From: Trissonchulus latispiculum
Lineage: Eukaryota; Nematoda; Enoplea; Enoplida; Ironidae
Assembly: GCA_030248195.1 (NCBI GenBank)
Contig: JASAND010010731.1
Location: forward strand, 1-64,000
DNA length: 64,000 nt
Direction of reading: 5' to 3'
Shown here: positions 59,901 through 64,000 of the stretch, in pieces
Layout of the letters: every line of letters begins with the position of its first letter
Position numbering within the stretch: position 1 is the stretch's first letter
Program-made: the position numbers and the translations under genes
Notes under the pieces: model-generated
Seen by the model: only the letters and a program-made list of their open reading frames with translations
Database searches by the model: none
What the model was told of the DNA's origin: nothing

Positions 59901-62693
59901 AGGTTGCAAATGTCTGTCTACAATGGAAGAATCATGGAAATTTGACCCGAACGTGTGCACATTAATGTGAGTGTCAGAGAGGAGCTCAGACTCAGATTTT
60001 CAATAGCTTCAGAAGTATGTGGAAAAACATACTTGCACATGTGGGAGAGGACACGAGCAGCAAAGTCGCGCAGCGCCCAGTGATTTTCCTGGTCACGGTT
60101 GCACAATCGTCTCGACAGAACGCAGGAGAGCATCAACGGTACAAACTCGTGCAGCTATGAATGATAGAAAATTTAGAAATTAAAAACACGCTATTTCCAG
60201 ACTTTCCAATTTCTGTTGTCAATAACTAGCTTGATCAAAATATTTACATACGTAATCAAAGTGTTAATGACGGCAAACCTTTCCAGCAGCAATGGCTTAA
60301 AATGATAGATAAACTTACCAATCGTTCCAAATTAACGGCAGGATTGTCGACCAAAGATTTTATCATCCTCATTAGATATATTAGCAGGGCTAAATTATTC
60401 TGAACCACGTTCAGCTTAATCTAAAACATGCTCACTACAGTTGCATGATATGTGCAAGAAAGTAAACTTCTTTGGAAACAATTCCATACCGATTCCAAAC
60501 GATTCGGGACACAGATAGTCGAAAAAGGCTCAGAGCACAATAGCAGTAACGGTTGCTTGCTACTGCTGCAAAAGACGTAAGCAAAGTTTCACTAGGAATA
60601 ACTTTCCAAAAAGAACAAACGTACGTATATACGTACTCCGGTCATGACACAGATGCAAGGTCATTGAAGAAATCAGGTGTTTGTCGATGTTATAGCTGCA
60701 GCTGCAGTCAGCAACACAATACGCAGCTAAGATCATACGTACGTAGTTTGTCTTTGACAGACTGAACCATGGTTATTGCATAGCAGATGCACAAACTTTC
60801 ACTTACACCTTCGGTGATAAATACCGCAAATCGAGGAAGGACAGGTTGTAAGCCAGTATCTGTGGACAAGCTTTGGAGAGCCTCCTAAAAAGTAAAACAA
60901 AGCGTTAAAAATTAGTGCCCCCTACATAGTTGTAAAGGTGTCTGCGCTGCCCCACATAGACACCGTGTTAGCTTGGTGCGAGCTAACTAGAGATCTGGCG
61001 GGTGTTTAAAATAACTTAAGTCAGATTCTCGAAAAAGCCTGTCAGCCGTTACTCGTAAAACAGTCAAAATCATAGCAAAAGCCATGGTAGCGAATAATGA
61101 GATTACATTAGGTGGTAAATCAAAGAACATAAAACACATTGACTACTTAAAGGAAATAATTCAATTCAACATACTGATCTTCGTTTTTCATCAGAACCAA
61201 CACAAGCCTCAGTAATTTCCTTGAAATATAGCTGATGTTCCTGGAAAAAACAAGCGAATACGATAGACGGCCCATGTCAAGATAAAAGTTAGAACCCCCA
61301 TAACCCCCATCAGAAAAAAGGAGGTTCTCAAATTTTTTTCATGCGTTTGCATCCAGGACTTTGATTTGTACGTGACTACGTTGCGGACCCTTTCCTTCAG
61401 CAGGTACTTCAGCAGACATGAAATGTTTCTAATATGTATATATGGATCTCAGCATAGGTTAACGCGGGGGGGGTCTGGGGGGGGGGGGTCCAAGCCCCCC
61501 CCCCAACCCGGACAAGGTACAAGCCCTATCGCCGTCGGGGACAAGGGGTAACGAAAAAATGGCCGAGGGGTAACGAAAAACAGCCGGACAAAATTAGTTT
61601 TTACAGTAAAATTTCAAAAAATTTCCGGCCTCGCCGGAATTTTTTAGCTAAAAATGTTCAATTCTTCGGGAAAATCGCGCAAAATTTTGAAATTTTTTCC
61701 AAAAATTGAAGATCTTTTGCAAATTTTGACAAAAAATTGCTAATTTTAATAAAATTAGCGTTAATTTTTCGAAAAATTTCAATATTTTTTCTTGAGGTAC
61801 AAGCCCCCCTGGAAATTTTTGTTCAAGGTACAAGCCCCCTCAAAATTTTTCGGGGACAAGCCCCCCCCAGGACCCGACCCTATGTTAATGTATGGATCTC
61901 AGTCATCAAATTTGTAGCATATAACCGGGGTGTACTGGGGGGGGGGGGTCCTCCTGGCTTTTCTCATAAACTTAAGACTGAAAATTCTGTGTATGAGACA
62001 TCCAATATCCACAATATGGGTATCAATCGAAAGCTGACGACAAGAGCAACGAGTTCGTCCTAAATTTAAGCCCAGACAACGCGCACACTTTTCGGTACAC
62101 CCGGACTCCAGAACCCTCAGAACTTCCAGCAAACATTTAAGACTAGGCAGTAGAGAATCAAATCTCCTGAAAAAATTTCAGAACCCCCAGAACCCCAAGA
62201 ACCCCCATCAAAATTTTGAAACAAAATATATGTAGTCACGGATCAAATCTCTTCGAAAAGTTAAGAACCCCCAAGAACCCCCAGAACCCCCATCAAAAAA
62301 TGAAACTAAACATAGTTATATATAGATCAAATCTCTACAAAAAAATCAAGAACCCCAGAACCCCAAGAACCCCCATGAAAATAAAAGCTTCAAAAAAATC
62401 AAGTGGTAGATCAGAACGCATCAAAAAGTGACTTTTATCTTGACATGGGCCCGATAGACAAACATAGTAGTCGAATAAAACACCATTACGACAATGGTAT
62501 GACCAAGGAAACAACGTTAAAATAAAAACAGCCAGTCAAATATGAAAATGCAGATTTAACAACATGATTCTTACCACAGACAACTGGTGAGTTGCTGATT
62601 CCTTCAAAGATATCACCTCACTAGACAATTTCTTTCCAAGTTCAGATTTTCCGTCTGAGCGTGACTTTTCCCGCTTTTCTTCAAAATTCATCG
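56674..62693 (-). CDS. TAF6: TAF6 homologue, 3' nine exons (5' end outside window)
   Basis: Known role: TAF6 is a TFIID subunit that dimerises with TAF9 through a histone fold and has a HEAT-repeat domain, acting at RNA polymerase II promoters. Seen: nine minus-strand exons with consistent phases give about 417 residues up to a stop. The HEAT domain is unmistakable: [66 protein letters not shown] and [11 protein letters not shown]. The less conserved tail is Gly/Ser/Pro-rich. TAF6L was considered, but [20 protein letters not shown] and [11 protein letters not shown] fit TAF6 better. The N-terminal histone fold is not found between 62694 and 64000, so it lies further right. The gene is convergent with RIC1. 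An AATAAA sits 25 nt after the stop. Introns contain several transposons. Confidence 0.93.
57083..57833. mobile_element. TTGCACCA-family foldback, GTTAACACCGAG type
   Basis: TTTGCACCAA at the left and TTGGTGCAAGCC at the right. Both arms are filled with GGTTAACACCGAGTTAAC units. TAF6 last intron. A truncated inverted relative is at 48038. Confidence 0.8.
58052..58264 (-). CDS. TAF6: TAF6 exon (end of HEAT domain)
   Basis: 71 codons beginning [20 protein letters not shown] and containing [10 protein letters not shown], resembling LLKHCAPVLAKLRP...FGSLGPLL. I place the donor at gtgggt after GNMGH, because the other donor tried (gtagct, phase 1) would open the last exon with a stop. The exact 3' boundary is less certain. 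Confidence 0.78.
58516..58635 (-). CDS. TAF6: TAF6 exon ([10 protein letters not shown])
   Basis: 40 codons, [20 protein letters not shown] to [10 protein letters not shown], matching [20 protein letters not shown]...VQSLLL. Acceptor tttag, donor gtcagt. Confidence 0.92.
58836..59271 (+). mobile_element. TTAACATAGGGTCGGG-type element, copy 1
   Basis: Starts CATTAACATAGGGTCGGG and ends CGCGTTAACCAT. The interior has GGGGCTTGTACCT motifs and A/T-rich DNA. An inverted second copy is at 61453. TAF6 intron. Confidence 0.75.
59476..59608 (-). CDS. TAF6: TAF6 exon ([11 protein letters not shown])
   Basis: Encodes [20 protein letters not shown] and [13 protein letters not shown], matching TTTNNIQSRITKTF...YGSIAGLAELGHDV. 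Confidence 0.92.
60033..60154 (-). CDS. TAF6: TAF6 exon ([11 protein letters not shown])
   Basis: 122 nt encode [20 protein letters not shown] then [20 protein letters not shown], matching [41 protein letters not shown]. It ends in phase 2 at gtatgt; the next exon's first G completes the conserved Lys. Confidence 0.96.
60319..60420 (-). CDS. TAF6: TAF6 exon ([12 protein letters not shown])
   Basis: 34 codons, [20 protein letters not shown] then [14 protein letters not shown], matching [34 protein letters not shown]. Confidence 0.96.
60807..60884 (-). CDS. TAF6: TAF6 exon (LPRF)
   Basis: 26 codons, [20 protein letters not shown] then VFITEG, matching [26 protein letters not shown]. Acceptor tttttag, donor gtaagt. 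Confidence 0.95.
61175..61240 (-). CDS. TAF6: TAF6 exon (EITEACVG)
   Basis: 22 codons, [20 protein letters not shown] then RS, matching [22 protein letters not shown]. Acceptor ttttttccag, donor gtatgt, phase 0. Confidence 0.94.
61453..61890 (-). mobile_element. TTAACATAGGGTCGGG-type element, copy 2, nested
   Basis: An inverted copy of 58836-59271. TATGGATCTCAG is directly repeated at 61441-61452 and 61891-61902, marking the insertion into the surrounding element. Confidence 0.85.
62155..62400 (+). repeat. ~75-bp tandem repeat with AGAACCCCCA
   Basis: Three or more imperfect units containing GATCAAATCTC and AGAACCCC(C)A runs, inside the 61269-62451 element. Confidence 0.75.
62575..62693 (-). 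CDS. TAF6: TAF6 exon (linker before HEAT domain)
   Basis: 119 nt begin after acceptor tgtttgtag with CG then ATG, and encode [20 protein letters not shown] to [22 protein letters not shown] aligns with the human LKPRSIHELSV just before the HEAT domain, so the ATG is probably internal. Donor gtaaga. Confidence 0.78.
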
Positions 62694-62699
62694 CTACAA

Positions 62700-63069
62700 A
62701 CACAACATAAGTACGTAGTCAGATGCATATATTACAAACACTGCATAAGTCAGCCATAATGATAATTTTAGCAGCTGTGTTGGCAATGCTACATCACGAT
62801 TGTTACCTCGCTCCTAACCTGTTTTGGCAAGAAATACTCTCTGATAACGTTGAAATCTTTGACCCCTAGTCACTACACAAAAAAGTATATCTAGAATTAA
62901 GGTCATAAAAGCTTTACGCGTTAAGACCGACGATTAGGTGCTTATCAGCTTTGAAAAAGTAACGCGAAACTTCACAGCCGCAGCAACTCCAAACAACAAA
63001 AAGTGTTGGCAGCATTTTTACTTACAATACTAGCAACAATAGTACAGCAGATCTAGCATCAACGCAAGC
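62700..63069. other. TAF6 intron/upstream, no exon seen
   Basis: The minus strand was read for histone-fold motifs of TAF6 and none were found. Confidence 0.5.
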
Positions 63070-64000
63070 ATTTAAGGTGGTGATTCCTTTTGGGCACATA
63101 TTATTGGTTGACGGTCCAAATCAGGATGAAATTTGATGAAACTTTCGAAAATAAGTTCTTTTGGCATTCTAACACCCTCCGCGCAATCCCGCTTCGAAAA
63201 TTCGAAATTTCCGGTCAGAGTGGTTTTCCCAGTTTCTGAACGTTTGGCAGCTGCTATACAGATATGACTATATTCATTCGAAAGATCTCATTGAGCTTCA
63301 CATTTTTGCTTTTTAAAGTAAGTTTCTAGCTTTTCTCTACCGTGAGATATAGCCGATGTTCTTGTTTTGGCGCCGAAAACTTGTCATTTTTGCAGAAATC
63401 AAATTATCCAATTTTTCTTGAACTACGCAGGCCGTAAACTCAAACTAAGGGCGTCGATCTGAAGGTCTCACAGGGACAAATTATCCGACGCATGATCGTC
63501 TTCCAACTGCTATCCTGTAGGCTGTTATCATAAAAAATGTAGTTTTTGCAAAAACACGGCCAATTTTTTTCCAAAGATTGTGGAGCATTCACCATGCAAG
63601 GTGGAGGGCTGCTACTGAACAAATGTGTTCAGCACAAATATACCCAGGGACGATTTTTTAGTTGCCCCGATTGCTGCTTTCTAGCTAAAGTAATCGCTTG
63701 ACAAAGTTGGAAAAAGTAGGCAAAATACAGGTTACACGCACATTTCAGCTTATTTCTCTATAACGAAGAGCGATTTCACAATAAATAAAAAATCGTCCCC
63801 AGCTATTTGATGGAGGTATCGAATGATATAACCGATGTCTCGCGAAAAAATTTACTTGAGTCTGCAAAAATTCTGGAAAATTATACTTCTTCTAAAATAT
63901 GTTAAAAATATTTTATAAAAACAACATTAGTTCCGTAGCATGCATTAAAAAGAGAAAATGTCAAGCAACATTCTGATATAAAAATGGCTTCTTAACTCCA
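63070..64000 (-). repeat. Dispersed repeat, copy 2 (runs to window edge)
   Basis: The reverse complement of 63070-63500 matches 49720-50130, and 63960-64000 matches its start. About 450 bp in the middle is extra relative to copy 1. Confidence 0.75.

Larger units (their letters stand above)
61269..62451. mobile_element. Element with GGCCCATGTCAAGATAAAA ends, perfect 8-bp TSD
   Basis: The 19-base end is perfectly inverted. CGATAGAC flanks at 61261-61268 and 62452-62459. It contains a nested element (61453-61890) and a tandem repeat rich in AGAACCCCCA (62155-62400). TAF6 intron. Confidence 0.92.

Overview
The window is animal nuclear DNA. It has many short exons with GT-AG introns, two conserved metazoan protein genes, no bacterial-type gene packing, and intron and intergenic space filled almost entirely with small mobile elements. 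Homopolymer G/C runs, tRNA-derived SINEs, a CR1/jockey-like non-LTR reverse transcriptase and very many foldback or MITE-like elements suggest an invertebrate, possibly an early-branching one such as a sponge. No sequence here fixes the species.

Layout. Positions 1-8100 hold no recognisable gene, only foldback elements, homopolymer-rich DNA and TATAGTCAGG-ended elements. Positions 8117-46229 (+) carry a complete RIC1 gene, the Rab6 guanine-exchange-factor partner. I could assemble 32 coding exons whose phases all agree, giving 4638 nt including the stop, or 1545 residues. Its largest introns are swollen by insertions. Intron 2 is 8.1 kb and holds a reverse-transcriptase element between 275-bp inverted arms. 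Intron 8 is 8.2 kb and holds a dimeric satellite and a foldback. Introns 3 and 19 each hold a co-linear 2.5-kb module. Positions 46230-56640 are a 10.4-kb convergent intergenic region made of repeats. Positions 56674-62693 (-) carry the last nine visible exons of TAF6, a TFIID subunit, covering the HEAT domain and C-terminal tail. Its histone-fold exons lie beyond the right edge. Positions 63070-64000 are an inverted second copy of a repeat at 49671-50130.

The two genes act in unrelated processes, Golgi trafficking and RNA polymerase II initiation, and are arranged tail to tail. The genomic interest lies in the mobile DNA. Seven small elements have direct 8-bp target duplications or close to it; most of these and two relatives end in TAGnGnTG (hAT-like), and their interiors are different short tandem repeats. 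A second group of foldbacks shares the end TTGCACCA. Two introns independently contain the order hairpin, 147/148-bp tandem array, GGCTCATATT foldback over almost the same total length (2472 and 2522 bp), which looks like one undescribed composite element family.

Gene models rest on splice signals, phase continuity and similarity to RIC1 and TAF6 as I remember them. No alignment or database search was run.
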